Source: CAZFHL01 sp964519145 (GTDB lineage Bacteria > Patescibacteriota > Minisyncoccia > Phycocordibacterales > WO2-35-19). From it: a stretch of 10,236 nt of DNA. This document shows positions 1-7,657 of this stretch, piece by piece. Position numbers and translations under genes: made by a program. Within the stretch, counting starts at the first letter, position 1; the number at the start of each line of letters is the position of its first letter. Where the stretch lies: the NCBI GenBank assembly GCA_964519145.1, contig CAZFHL010000023.1, positions 1 through 10,236 of the forward strand, in the 5' to 3' direction. The notes under the pieces were generated by a model. It was not told where the DNA came from. It did not search any database and saw only the letters and a program-made list of their open reading frames with translations.

Positions 1-35
1 TTTGAATTTTTTGAATAAAAATGTAGTATTTAAAT

Positions 36-1847
36 ATGAATACAAACAAAGATACTAAATTAAAAACGGAGTGGGATTTGGGTCATATATACAAAGGTGA
101 CTATAAAAATTTAATAAAAAAAGATTGTGATTATACTAAAAAAATATATAAACAATTTGCAAATAAATACCGAAAAAATAAAGATCATTTAAAATCAAGT
201 AAAGCTCTAGTGAAAGCAATAGAGGAATATGAAGAGATAGGTAAAGACCCAGCTACTTCTAGGCCGATTTTTTATTATCAATATAGGCTTTGTCTAAACA
301 GTGAAGATACTGAGGCTAGAATGGAGATTTCAAAACTCGAAGATTTTTATACAGAAATTATAAATCAAATACAATTTTTTATTTTAGAGATTGGCAAAAT
401 TCCTAAAGATTTGCAAAGAAATATTTTGAAGTCAAAAGAGATTGTTCCATTAAAATATTTTTTGACAAAGGTTTTTGAAAATGCCAAACATACTTTGTCT
501 GAAGCAGAAGAGAGAATAATGAATTTAAAATGGAACACATCAAGAAGTATGTGGGTTTCTGGTTTTGAAAAATTGTTAAACAAACAAGTAATCTCTTTTG
601 AAAATGAAGAATTGCCAATAGCAAAGGCTTCGGCTTTGATACCGACTTTAGAAAAAAGTAAAAGAAGAGAATTGCATAAATTGGTAATGCAAAAATTTAA
701 AGATATTGCTGATTTTTCTGAGAGTGAAATAAATGCAATCGTTTCTGATAAAAAAGTAAATGATAAATTACGAGGTTTTAAATTTCCTTTTGAATCAACT
801 GTAAAAAATTATGAAAATGATATGAAAACAGTAGATGATTTGGTTTCTGTGGTTAGTCAAAATTTTAAAATTGTCCATAAATTTTTCAAAATAAAAGCTA
901 AAATTTTAAAAGAAGATAAGCTTGTTTATGCAGATAGAGCTGTGAAAATAGGAGAAGCACTTATTAAATTGCCTTTTGAAAAGGCTGTTATGCAAGTAGT
1001 AAATTCATTTAGTAAAGTTGATAAAGAGTTTGGAGATTTTGTAAAAGATATGTTTGAAAAGGGTTTAGTAGATGTTTTTCCTAAAAAAGGAAAATCTGGA
1101 GGAGCTTTTTGTTCAAGTTCTAGTGGTTTACCTACTTATATACTTTTAAATCATATAGATGATTTTCGTTCTATGACAACTCTTGCTCATGAAATGGGAC
1201 ACGCTTTGCATAGCAAATATTCAAAAAATCAACGCCCTATTTATGAAGATTATACAATCGCGGTGGCAGAGGTTGCCAGTACATTTTTTGAAAATATTGT
1301 CTTTGATGAAGCTTTAAAATTTTGTACTTCAGAAAAGGAGAAAATGGTTTTGCTTCATGATAAAATAACTGATGATATCTCAACTATTTTTAGACAAATA
1401 GCTTGTTTTAATTTTGAAAAAGAATTACACCAAAAAATCAGAGAAAATGGTTTTATGGAAAAAGAAGAGATAGCGAAACTACTCAATAAACATATGCAAA
1501 GTTATCTTGGGCCAATTTTTGATTTGACTGATTTGGATGGGTACTTTTTTGTAAATTGGTCTCATATCAGAAATTTCTTTTATGTCTATTCTTATGCTTT
1601 TGGGCAAATTATCTCCGATGCTTTATATGAAAGATATAAAAAAGATAATAAAACTATAAAAGATGTCATTGGATTTCTCTCTGCTGGAGGATCTGATTCT
1701 CCAGAAAATATATTTAAAAAAGCTGGTATCAAAATAGATAAAAAAATTTTTGAATCTGGTTTAAAAAGGGTGGAAGAAAATATAGAGGAATTTGAAAAGT
1801 TATATAATAAAATTCAGAAAAATGAAAACAAACAAAAAAACAAATAA
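36..1847 (+). CDS. pepF: Oligoendopeptidase F, M3-family zinc metallopeptidase
   Basis: This predicted cytoplasmic zinc endopeptidase cleaves short peptides and would act in peptide turnover. The 603-residue length is normal for PepF. The zinc motif HEMGH lies at residues 385-389 (H385 and H389 ligands, E386 the catalytic base), and E412 in the stretch AEVAST is the expected third ligand. The block before the motif (SGGAFCSSSSGLPTYILLN) and the C-terminal stretch LSAGGSDSPENIFKKAG are typical of the family. The long helical N-terminal half fits the M3 fold that encloses the substrate channel. There is no signal peptide. The ATG at 36 has no Shine-Dalgarno; a TAGTAT at 24-29 lies 6 bases upstream, with TTGAAT (2-7) at a spacing of 16, which suggests a leaderless mRNA. 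The 3' end overlaps the HD hydrolase gene by 26 bases, so the two are probably co-transcribed. Family assignment is firm; the exact substrate is unknown. Confidence 0.95.
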   Translation: MNTNKDTKLKTEWDLGHIYKGDYKNLIKKDCDYTKKIYKQFANKYRKNKDHLKSSKALVKAIEEYEEIGKDPATSRPIFYYQYRLCLNSEDTEARMEISKLEDFYTEIINQIQFFILEIGKIPKDLQRNILKSKEIVPLKYFLTKVFENAKHTLSEAEERIMNLKWNTSRSMWVSGFEKLLNKQVISFENEELPIAKASALIPTLEKSKRRELHKLVMQKFKDIADFSESEINAIVSDKKVNDKLRGFKFPFESTVKNYENDMKTVDDLVSVVSQNFKIVHKFFKIKAKILKEDKLVYADRAVKIGEALIKLPFEKAVMQVVNSFSKVDKEFGDFVKDMFEKGLVDVFPKKGKSGGAFCSSSSGLPTYILLNHIDDFRSMTTLAHEMGHALHSKYSKNQRPIYEDYTIAVAEVASTFFENIVFDEALKFCTSEKEKMVLLHDKITDDISTIFRQIACFNFEKELHQKIRENGFMEKEEIAKLLNKHMQSYLGPIFDLTDLDGYFFVNWSHIRNFFYVYSYAFGQIISDALYERYKKDNKTIKDVIGFLSAGGSDSPENIFKKAGIKIDKKIFESGLKRVEENIEEFEKLYNKIQKNENKQKNK

Positions 1848-2445
1848 AAAAGATAAATCTAGTAAAATAGATTTAAAAGGTGTGGCAAACTTTCTTTTTG
1901 AAGTAGGTATTTTGTCAAAGACTCCAAGGAGCGGTTTATTTTTTCTTGGTACAGGGGTTCAATCTGTTGCCGAACATACTTTGAGAGCTGTTTTTATTGC
2001 ATATTCTCTTGCAAAATTAGCAAAGGTAGATGTTTCCAAAACTATACAAATGGCGCTTTTCCATGATATTTCAGAAGCTAGGATTTCTGATTTAAATTAT
2101 ATTCATCAAAAATATGTAGAAAGACATGAGAGTAAAGCTATTGATGATTTGGTGCAAACTCTCCCTTTCGGGCAAGATATTTTTGAGACATTGCACGCTT
2201 ATGAAAAGAGAGACACAAAGGAGGCAATGCTTGTGAAAGACTCAGATAATTTAGAATGGATTTTGACTTTAAAAGAGCAAGTAGATATTGGAAATGAAAG
2301 AGCTATGGAATGGATAGAGGTGGCTATAAATAGACTAAAGACAGAAGAAGGTAAGAATCTTGCAAAAGAAATAATGAAAACAGAATCAACAGAGTGGTGG
2401 TTTGATAAAAAGAGTGATTGGTGGGTCAATAGAAATAAAAAATAA
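1822..2445 (+). CDS. HD-domain phosphohydrolase, YfbR/HDDC2-like 5'-deoxynucleotidase
   Basis: This is a predicted metal-dependent phosphohydrolase of the YfbR/HDDC2 group, whose characterised members dephosphorylate deoxynucleoside 5'-monophosphates. From the ATG at 1822 the protein has 207 residues, a usual length. HD-site residues are visible: H52 in SVAEHT, H81-D82 in FHDISEAR with E85 nearby, and an aspartate in the stretch KDSDNLE (D140/D142). The C-terminus is Trp-rich (WWFDKKSDWW). An upstream TTG at 1792 would add ten residues, but the ATG at 1822 puts MKTNKK directly before the conserved part and is preferred. The start lies inside the end of the peptidase gene (26-base overlap), so translation is probably coupled. 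The stop is one base from the stop of the convergent coiled-coil gene. HD-domain membership is firm; nucleotidase activity is inferred from the family. Confidence 0.85.
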   Translation: MKTNKKTNKKDKSSKIDLKGVANFLFEVGILSKTPRSGLFFLGTGVQSVAEHTLRAVFIAYSLAKLAKVDVSKTIQMALFHDISEARISDLNYIHQKYVERHESKAIDDLVQTLPFGQDIFETLHAYEKRDTKEAMLVKDSDNLEWILTLKEQVDIGNERAMEWIEVAINRLKTEEGKNLAKEIMKTESTEWWFDKKSDWWVNRNKK

Positions 2446-2446
2446 A

Positions 2447-2806
2447 TTAAATTCCCATTTTTTTCTCTAGTCTTTCAATCCTTAACTCATGCTCTTTCCA
2501 ATTTTGTCTCATTATGTCTGAAACTTGAAGAAGCGGACCAAGAGTTCTTTCTATACTTAGGAGTCTTTGCTCGAAAGAACCTATTTTAATTTGTATTTCG
2601 TATAATTCTTTTTCTATTTTAACTAATTTTTCTTCTATAGTACCTAGTCTATCTTCTACGCTATCTAGTTTATTTTCTACACTATCTAATCTTTTTTCAA
2701 CCCTATTAAAACCATTTGCAGTAGCAATAGCTAAATGATCAATCATTGTTGCTAATTCTTTAAAACCGATTTCTTTATTTTGTTTTTTAGGATTTTTATT
2801 TACCAT
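2447..2806 (-). CDS. Small coiled-coil protein of unknown function
   Basis: This 119-residue protein has no enzyme motif that I recognise. After a basic, Asn/Lys-rich N-terminus and a helix with the stretch MIDHLAIATANGF, residues about 36-90 form a regular heptad repeat of the type RLDSVENKLDSVEDRL, the signature of a parallel coiled coil. The heptads are mirrored in the DNA as an imperfect 21-bp repeat around 2640-2700. There is no signal peptide or membrane span, so it is probably a cytoplasmic oligomer. The gene is convergent with the HD gene (one base between stops) and divergent from alaS. Its ATG is preceded by an extended -10 (TGTATAAT read on the minus strand), 7 bases upstream, without any Shine-Dalgarno. 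I recall similar short coiled-coil proteins in Patescibacteria genomes, but their role is unknown to me. Confidence 0.8.
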   Translation of the reverse strand: MVNKNPKKQNKEIGFKELATMIDHLAIATANGFNRVEKRLDSVENKLDSVEDRLGTIEEKLVKIEKELYEIQIKIGSFEQRLLSIERTLGPLLQVSDIMRQNWKEHELRIERLEKKMGI

Positions 2807-2813
2807 TACTCAA

Positions 2814-2841
2814 ATTATACACCTTTGTATTTTTATGTAAA
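2814..2841 (-). promoter_or_regulatory. Promoter of the coiled-coil gene, leaderless type
   Basis: Read on the minus strand, TTTACA (2841-2836) and TATAAT (2819-2814) are 16 bases apart, with TG directly before the -10. The -10 ends 7 bases before the ATG at 2806, so the predicted transcription start falls on or next to the A of the start codon. This is the clearest promoter in the window. Confidence 0.65.
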
Positions 2842-2842
2842 A

Positions 2843-2872
2843 TTGTATTTTTTTGGAAAAATATGTCAATAT
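2843..2872 (+). promoter_or_regulatory. Probable alaS promoter, leaderless type
   Basis: An extended -10-like sequence TGTCAATAT (2864-2872) ends 7 bases before the preferred alaS ATG at 2880. A weak -35 candidate, TTGTAT, lies at 2843-2848 with a spacing of 18. An alternative -10 is TATAGA at 2870-2875. The promoter overlaps the divergent promoter of the coiled-coil gene, so the two may compete for RNA polymerase. No Shine-Dalgarno is visible. Confidence 0.4.
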
Positions 2873-2879
2873 AGACAGT

Positions 2880-4745
2880 ATGAAATCAAATGAAATCAGG
2901 GAGAAATATTTAAAATTTTTTGAAGGAAAAGGACATAAAATAATCAACTCTTCTTCTCTTGTGCCAGAAAATGACCCGACCACTCTTTTTACAGGCTCTG
3001 GTATGCAACCAATGCTTCCATATTTACTCGGGGCTAAACATCCAGAGGGAGATAAAATAGTAGATAGTCAAAAATGTTTTAGAAGTGGAGATATAGAAGA
3101 TATAGGTGACAATAGGCATACTACTTTTTTTGAAATGCTTGGAAATTGGTCTTTGGGAGCATATTTTAAAGAAGAACAAATAAAATGGATGTTTGAATTT
3201 TTGACAAAAGAGATTGGTTTAGATCCTAATAGACTTTTTGTTTCAGTATTTATAGGGGATTCTCAAAATGGAGTTAAGAAAGATGTTGAGGCAGGGAAAA
3301 TATGGAGGGAGCTTTTTGAAAGTGCGGGAGTTTCAAATGTATTTGAAAAAGAAATTGGTAGCGAAGCGGATGGTTATAAAAAAGGAATGTTTTTAGAAGA
3401 TTGTAAAACAAAAGCTCGGATTTTTTATTATGATAGTAAGAAAAATTGGTGGAGTAGAGCAGGAGTGCCAGAAAATATGCCAATAGGAGAGCCTGGGGGT
3501 CCAGACTCTGAAATGTTTTATGAAATAGAAGAGATAGAGCATGACAAAAGATTTGGAGAGCACTGTCACATAAACTGCGATTGTGGAAGATATATTGAGA
3601 TTGGGAACAATGTTTTTATGCAATTTGTAAAAACAGACAATGGTTTTGATCTACTTCCTCAAAAAAATATAGATTTTGGAGGAGGGTTAGAGAGACTTGT
3701 TTTGGTATCAGAAGGAAAATCAGATATTTTTAAAACAGATTTTTTTGAGAGCCCACTAAAAGAGTTAGAATATTTATCTAGCAAAAATTATGATGATAAA
3801 GAATATACAAAATATTTTAGAGTGGTGCTAGACCATCTGAGAGCTTCTATATTTTTGATAGGAGATGGTGTGCTTCCGGGAAATACAGATCGAAATTATT
3901 TTGTTAGAAGACTTTTGAGACGAGCTGTTTTATATTTTGATAAACTAGGAATAGAAAATTATAAATTATCAAATTTAGTTTCTAGTTTTCTTGAAGGTTA
4001 TAAAGATTCTTATCCTGACACATGTTTAAAAATAAAAGAAATTAAAAAAGCAATAGACGGAGAAGAAGAAAAATTTAGGAAGACACTGAAAGATGGACTT
4101 AAAAAATTTGAAAAAGGAGAAAAACCATTTATTCTTTTTACCACATATGGATTTCCTTTTGAACTAACTAAAGAATTGGCAAAAGAAAGAGGAATAGAAA
4201 TAGATGAATTGGAGTTTAAAAATGAGATGGAAAAGCATCAAGAAATTTCTAGGCTTGGTAGCGAACAAAAGTTTAAAGGTGGGCTAGGGGACACAAGCGA
4301 GATGTCTATAAAGTATCACACTGCTACACATCTTTTACACAAAGCGCTTCGTGATGTTTTAGGCGAAACTGTTTCTCAAAAAGGTAGCAACATCACACCA
4401 GAAAGACTTCGGTTTGATTTTTCTTTTGAAAGAAAAATGACAGATGAAGAAAAAGATAAAGTAGAGGAAATTGTAAATCAAAAAATACAAGAAAGTTTGC
4501 CTGTAAAAAATATTATTATGAAAAAAGAGGAGGCAGAGAAGTCTGGTGCATTACACTTTTTTGGAGACAAATATGGTGACCAAGTTTCTGTTTATTTTAT
4601 AGGTGAGAGTTTAGAAACTGCATATTCAAAAGAATTTTGTGGTGGACCTCATGTTGAAAATATAGGATGTTTAGGTAAATTTAAAATAATAAAAGAGGAG
4701 GCAATATCCGCAGGAGTTCGTAGAATTAAAGCAGTTTTAGAATAA
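2880..4745 (+). CDS. alaS: Alanyl-tRNA synthetase, short form without C-Ala domain
   Basis: This enzyme charges tRNA-Ala with alanine and hydrolyses mischarged products. The preferred ATG gives 621 residues starting MKSNEIREKYLKFFEGKGH, which matches the normal AlaRS N-terminus; a TTG at 2853 would add nine unlikely residues. The class II catalytic core is intact: SGMQPMLPYLLG, QKCFRSGDIEDIG, TTFFEMLGNWSLGAYF and the glycine-rich FGGGLERL near the end of the core. The editing (SAD) domain has its metal-site residues H480 and H484 (HTATH) and C587 and H591 (CGGPH). The protein ends about 30 residues later, at GVRRIKAVLE, exactly where the domain ends. The C-Ala/DHHA1 region that brings typical bacterial AlaRS to about 870 residues is absent, and a clean TAA follows, so this looks like a natural short form rather than a frameshift. 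Short AlaRS variants are known; I recall them from Patescibacteria. Confidence 0.95.
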   Translation: MKSNEIREKYLKFFEGKGHKIINSSSLVPENDPTTLFTGSGMQPMLPYLLGAKHPEGDKIVDSQKCFRSGDIEDIGDNRHTTFFEMLGNWSLGAYFKEEQIKWMFEFLTKEIGLDPNRLFVSVFIGDSQNGVKKDVEAGKIWRELFESAGVSNVFEKEIGSEADGYKKGMFLEDCKTKARIFYYDSKKNWWSRAGVPENMPIGEPGGPDSEMFYEIEEIEHDKRFGEHCHINCDCGRYIEIGNNVFMQFVKTDNGFDLLPQKNIDFGGGLERLVLVSEGKSDIFKTDFFESPLKELEYLSSKNYDDKEYTKYFRVVLDHLRASIFLIGDGVLPGNTDRNYFVRRLLRRAVLYFDKLGIENYKLSNLVSSFLEGYKDSYPDTCLKIKEIKKAIDGEEEKFRKTLKDGLKKFEKGEKPFILFTTYGFPFELTKELAKERGIEIDELEFKNEMEKHQEISRLGSEQKFKGGLGDTSEMSIKYHTATHLLHKALRDVLGETVSQKGSNITPERLRFDFSFERKMTDEEKDKVEEIVNQKIQESLPVKNIIMKKEEAEKSGALHFFGDKYGDQVSVYFIGESLETAYSKEFCGGPHVENIGCLGKFKIIKEEAISAGVRRIKAVLE

Positions 4746-4814
4746 TTTATTAAAAAATATTTTAAAGATATATTTTATAAAATATTTATCCACAATTAAT
4801 GCACAGTTAGTTTT
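4746..4814. other. AT-rich spacer between alaS and the lipase gene
   Basis: The spacer has a 10-bp inverted repeat made only of A and T (AAATATTTTA at 4755-4764, complement at 4778-4787) with a 13-base loop. It might weakly terminate alaS transcripts, but it has no GC-rich stem. A perfect DnaA-box match (TTATCCACA, 4786-4794) stands alone and is not evidence of an origin. Confidence 0.35.
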
Positions 4815-4842
4815 TTGTTGACAAATAATTTGATGATAAAAT
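4815..4842 (+). promoter_or_regulatory. Promoter of the lipase-like gene, leaderless type
   Basis: An extended -10-like TGATAAAAT (4834-4842) ends 6 bases before the ATG at 4849. A perfect -35 hexamer TTGACA lies at 4818-4823, but only 13 bases from the -10. The overlapping TTGTTG (4815-4820) gives a normal spacing of 16. Which hexamer is used cannot be decided from sequence. No Shine-Dalgarno is present. Confidence 0.45.
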
Positions 4843-4848
4843 TTTGGT

Positions 4849-7182
4849 ATGAAAAAGTTCCTTTTACTCCTTTTTATTTTAAATATATTTGTCTTTCCAA
4901 AAAGTATTTATGCTTTTATAAGCAAACCTTATACTCTAGATATAAAAGATATGGTTATTTTTGGAGACACCAGAACGGTAGATGGTCATAGAGGGCTTCA
5001 AAATTATACTCAAAATTATGTAAATGGTTTTGCTCATTTTACATTTACATACACACACGAAAGAAATTATTCTTCAAATTACCCTCCCAGCGCTTACATT
5101 ACAAATGTAGATCCGATGAGCACAAGCACACCAATTGAAAAGATGTTGCATCCTGTGGTAGATGCACCATCTCTTTATTGGTATGGAGAAACAGATTGGT
5201 ATTTGGTAGATGTCCAATTTGATGCTTTAGGACTGAGGACGATCATAAAACAAAGAGGTCAAACTGAAATTTCAAATATTTATACAGAAGTAGAGGGTTT
5301 TTTAGAAACAGATTTTGTTTCCATTGCAAATCGCTATCCTTGGGACGCCATGTTTCCAGATTCTTTGCAATACGCTTTTGCTTTTGCTCCAGTATCAGTC
5401 AAAGAGCCTGTACCAGAAGTGCCAGACCCTGTGATCATTATTCCGGGAATTATGGGTAGCGCTTATAAAAACAATGCCTTGGTCATAGATCCCATACTCC
5501 ATACTTATGATGATTTGATTTCTACTTTAAAAGCAAATGGTTATGTAGAAAATTCAGACCTCTTTACTTTTCCTTATGAATGGCGAGACTCAAATGTTTT
5601 AAATGCTAAATTATTGAAAAATAAAATAAATGAAGTAAAAAGTGTTTGCGCTTGTGAAGAGGTAGATTTGGTGGCGCACTCAATGGGCGGGCTTTTGGCA
5701 AGGCAATATATTCAATCAGATGAATATGATGAGGATGTGGATCAAATAATATTTTTGGGCACTCCGCACAAAGGTGCGCCAGAAAGTTATTTGAGATTTG
5801 AGGCTGGAGAGTTTGAAAATGGAAGTATTAACTTTTTAATCAAGACAATATTTGAAGAAGAGGCAAGAAGAAGAGGTTTTAAAAAAGGTTTATATGGTGA
5901 CATATTTTCTTATGTAAAAAATAGACCAATTAAATCAATAGAGGAACTTTTACCAATATTTGATTATTTGAAAGATGCAGAAACAGGAAGCATGCTTTCT
6001 TATGGAAGCGCATATCCTCAAAATACATTTTTAGAAAATTTAAATAATAATGTAGATAAACTTTTAAACTCTGATATAGAGATTACAAATATAATAGGAG
6101 AGACAGGTGCAAATACAATAGAGAAAATAAATATAATACAAACAAATAAGGACGATATATGGGTACACGGAGAACCTAAAGGTTTTTATAATGATAATGA
6201 AGGGAGTTTTATTTTTGGGATTGGAGACGATACCGTGCCAACTATTGGATCTACTTTAGACAGCTCTATACAAAATATTATTTCAAATAATACACATGGT
6301 AGGTTGCCAACAGTAGAAGCAAACAGAATATACAATATTCTTACAGGCAAAGAATCTGTAGTAAATATAGACAATGGCTTTGAATTGAGCCCCATAGTCT
6401 TAATAATGCAACTACAATCTCCTATAGATTTTGTGATCATAGCTCCAGATGGAAAAAGGATAGGCAAAAATTTTGAAACAGGAGGTGAGTATGCAGAAAT
6501 TTCAAATGCTTTTTATTCTGGATTTGAAGGAGAGATAGAGTATATTACAATTTTAAATCCTGTGGTGGGGGAGTATAAAATAGAATTGCAAGGTACAGGA
6601 GAAGGAGGAGAGTTTGGTGTGAAAACTACCATTATAAATGGAGAAAAGGTAGATACAGATGAATATAAAAGTAGTATAAAAACAGGAGAAATAATATCAA
6701 AAAAGATTACTACAGATCCAAATACAGATTCTATAAATATTGAAATAGAAAAAGATATAGTGGTGGCAGAGGTGGTGGACGAAGGTTCTGGTAGGTCAGG
6801 GAGTTCTAGGAGAAATAGTGGAGAAGTGCTAGGTGCTTTTATAGAAAATACAAATACATCTTTAAATAATTTAGTAGTAGAAAATAGTATTGCTGTAATT
6901 CCAAAAACAGAAAAAATAAAGGAAGAAAGTAAAAAAAGTAATTTAAATATAAAAAAAGAAATTGATAAACAAAAAATAGAGGAAAAGATTTCAAAAGAAA
7001 CAGAGGTGGTAGAAAGTGAAGTAGAAAATGTAGAGAAAAAATTTATCAAAAGAGTAAATGTAAAAGAAAATCAAGATTTGGCAGTGGTTTTTGAATCAGA
7101 TAGCAAAAATACAATTTTGATATTATCTACAATTTTAGGATTAATTGTTTTAAGTTTTGGTATAATGTTTAAGATGAAATAA
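4849..7182 (+). CDS. Secreted, C-terminally membrane-anchored LCAT/lipase-like alpha/beta hydrolase
   Basis: The 777-residue protein is predicted to sit on the outer face of the cytoplasmic membrane. Residues 1-22 form a signal peptide (MKKFLLLLFILNIFVFPK, then SIYA). A region without recognised domain follows to about 195. The alpha/beta hydrolase begins with an oxyanion-hole strand (VIIIPGIMGS), and its catalytic residues can be read as S278 in AHSMGG, D460 or D461 in GDDTVP and H483 in NNTHGRLP. This order and the IPGIMGS motif resemble the LCAT-like lipase/acyltransferase group. Residues about 500-640 look like a beta-rich domain. A Ser/Gly/Arg-rich linker with GEVLGA (658-663) and a Lys/Glu-rich coiled stretch precede a transmembrane segment at about 755-774 and the basic tail FKMK. 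It may hydrolyse lipid or ester substrates at the cell surface, perhaps host-derived; the substrate is unknown. Its 3' end was copied to 8218-8277. Confidence 0.85.
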   Translation: MKKFLLLLFILNIFVFPKSIYAFISKPYTLDIKDMVIFGDTRTVDGHRGLQNYTQNYVNGFAHFTFTYTHERNYSSNYPPSAYITNVDPMSTSTPIEKMLHPVVDAPSLYWYGETDWYLVDVQFDALGLRTIIKQRGQTEISNIYTEVEGFLETDFVSIANRYPWDAMFPDSLQYAFAFAPVSVKEPVPEVPDPVIIIPGIMGSAYKNNALVIDPILHTYDDLISTLKANGYVENSDLFTFPYEWRDSNVLNAKLLKNKINEVKSVCACEEVDLVAHSMGGLLARQYIQSDEYDEDVDQIIFLGTPHKGAPESYLRFEAGEFENGSINFLIKTIFEEEARRRGFKKGLYGDIFSYVKNRPIKSIEELLPIFDYLKDAETGSMLSYGSAYPQNTFLENLNNNVDKLLNSDIEITNIIGETGANTIEKINIIQTNKDDIWVHGEPKGFYNDNEGSFIFGIGDDTVPTIGSTLDSSIQNIISNNTHGRLPTVEANRIYNILTGKESVVNIDNGFELSPIVLIMQLQSPIDFVIIAPDGKRIGKNFETGGEYAEISNAFYSGFEGEIEYITILNPVVGEYKIELQGTGEGGEFGVKTTIINGEKVDTDEYKSSIKTGEIISKKITTDPNTDSINIEIEKDIVVAEVVDEGSGRSGSSRRNSGEVLGAFIENTNTSLNNLVVENSIAVIPKTEKIKEESKKSNLNIKKEIDKQKIEEKISKETEVVESEVENVEKKFIKRVNVKENQDLAVVFESDSKNTILILSTILGLIVLSFGIMFKMK
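7123..7182 (+). repeat. Lipase 3'-end repeat, source copy
   Basis: These last 60 bases of the lipase gene code for most of the membrane anchor and the stop. They recur at 8218-8277 with 4 mismatches and no indel. The repeat contains the extended -10 TGGTATAAT and the ATGAAATAA end of the gene. Confidence 0.85.
7158..7166 (+). promoter_or_regulatory. Extended -10 inside the lipase 3' end
   Basis: TGGTATAAT is a consensus extended -10 element, lying within the codons of the membrane anchor. No good -35 is seen at the normal spacing. Transcription would start near 7173 and serve the membrane-protein gene at 7193. The predicted start coincides with the lipase's final ATGAAATAA. The element is also kept in the repeat copy before the NYN gene. 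Confidence 0.4.
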
Positions 7183-7192
7183 AAAAAATAAT

Positions 7193-7473
7193 ATGAAAAA
7201 CTTTTTTAAAAATATTTTGCTTTTAGTTTTGGTGGTGGCTCTTAGTTATTATTTAGGAATATATTTTGGATATCTTTATGATTATTTTTCTCCGCAATAT
7301 GATGATTCTTTTTTTAGTTTATCAAAAAATGAACTTATCTTTATCGTCGGCATACCTTTCGCTTACATATTTTTCACCATACTCATATTTAAACTTTTCG
7401 GTTTTGGCAACAAGAAAAAGTTGATCATCTGGACGCTCGCCCCCGCTATACTCTTTTTCCTCGCAGGAGATTT
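7193..7473 (+). repeat. 281-bp exact direct repeat, copy 1
   Basis: Identical base for base to 9025-9305 by direct reading. From 7474 on, the copies differ at many mostly silent positions although the reading frame remains alignable to the end. Confidence 0.95.
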
Positions 7474-7561
7474 AAAACACATTTATCTCCCTATCATTTT
7501 AATCCTCCTCTCGTTCGGCCTCACCAACCTCCTACTTTTCATAAAATCTAAATTGTTTTAA
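7193..7561 (+). CDS. Small four-helix membrane protein, copy 1
   Basis: This 122-residue protein is integral to the membrane, with predicted spans at about 8-27, 48-69, 77-92 and 97-116. A Tyr/Asp-rich external loop (YFSPQYDDSF) and a short basic loop (GNKKK) separate them. No enzymatic motif is visible. The stretch GDLKHIYLPI resembles small membrane proteins I recall in Patescibacteria, whose function is unknown. It starts 10 bases after the lipase stop, so it may be translated by reinitiation or from the extended -10 within the lipase end. No Shine-Dalgarno is present. A nearly identical second copy lies at 9025: 281 bp are identical, then the sequences diverge. The first third uses AT-rich codons, while from about codon 48 the gene turns C-rich (many CTC, ATC, TTC, GCC), unlike the neighbours. 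It ends with KLF and TAA, whereas copy 2 ends KLQ and TGA. Confidence 0.8.
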   Translation: MKNFFKNILLLVLVVALSYYLGIYFGYLYDYFSPQYDDSFFSLSKNELIFIVGIPFAYIFFTILIFKLFGFGNKKKLIIWTLAPAILFFLAGDLKHIYLPIILILLSFGLTNLLLFIKSKLF

Positions 7562-7589
7562 TTATTCTGATTATTTTAAAATCTTCAAC

Positions 7590-7610
7590 TTACAATGACC
7601 GTCATTGTAA
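7590..7610. repeat. Palindrome copy 1 with T-run (possible terminator)
   Basis: A perfect 21-bp palindrome: arm TTACAATGAC, central C, then the complementary arm. It is followed by TTTT, so as RNA it would form a 9-bp hairpin with a CCG loop and could end transcripts of the membrane-protein gene 28 bases upstream. Its right end TTGTAA (7605-7610) is also 16 bases before a TAAAAT and might act as a -35. It contains a seven-codon ORF, MTVIVIL, at 7595-7618. Confidence 0.8.
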
Positions 7611-7621
7611 TTTTATGATAT

Positions 7622-7650
7622 TTGACTAAAATAAATTGTATTAGTAAATT
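7622..7650 (+). promoter_or_regulatory. Promoter of the HEPN gene, leaderless type
   Basis: TTGACT (7622-7627) and TAAATT (7645-7650) are 17 bases apart, and the -10 ends 7 bases before the ATG at 7658. The TTG at 7622 could be read as a start codon of a longer ORF, but its place in a well-spaced promoter makes that unlikely. Confidence 0.5.
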
Positions 7651-7657
7651 AAAATTT

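Noticed and set aside
1792..1821. TTG start for the HD hydrolase ten codons upstream
   Set aside because: It only adds residues from the overlap with the peptidase gene; the ATG at 1822 leaves the whole conserved domain intact.
4786..4794. Perfect DnaA box TTATCCACA (and TTTTCCACA at 10190) as a replication origin
   Set aside because: Single isolated boxes occur by chance in AT-rich DNA; there is no cluster, no dnaA or dnaN gene and no clear strand-skew change.
6513..7049. Minus-strand ORF of 178 codons inside the lipase gene
   Set aside because: It mirrors the Glu/Lys/Ser-rich C-terminal coding region and is dominated by Ser, Phe and Ile; the plus-strand protein has signal peptide, catalytic motifs and anchor.
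7595..7618. Seven-codon ORF MTVIVIL in palindrome 1 (and MTVIVII in palindrome 3) as real peptides
   Set aside because: They are a necessary result of the palindrome sequence and stop at once; only the copy 2 frame extends into a transmembrane segment.
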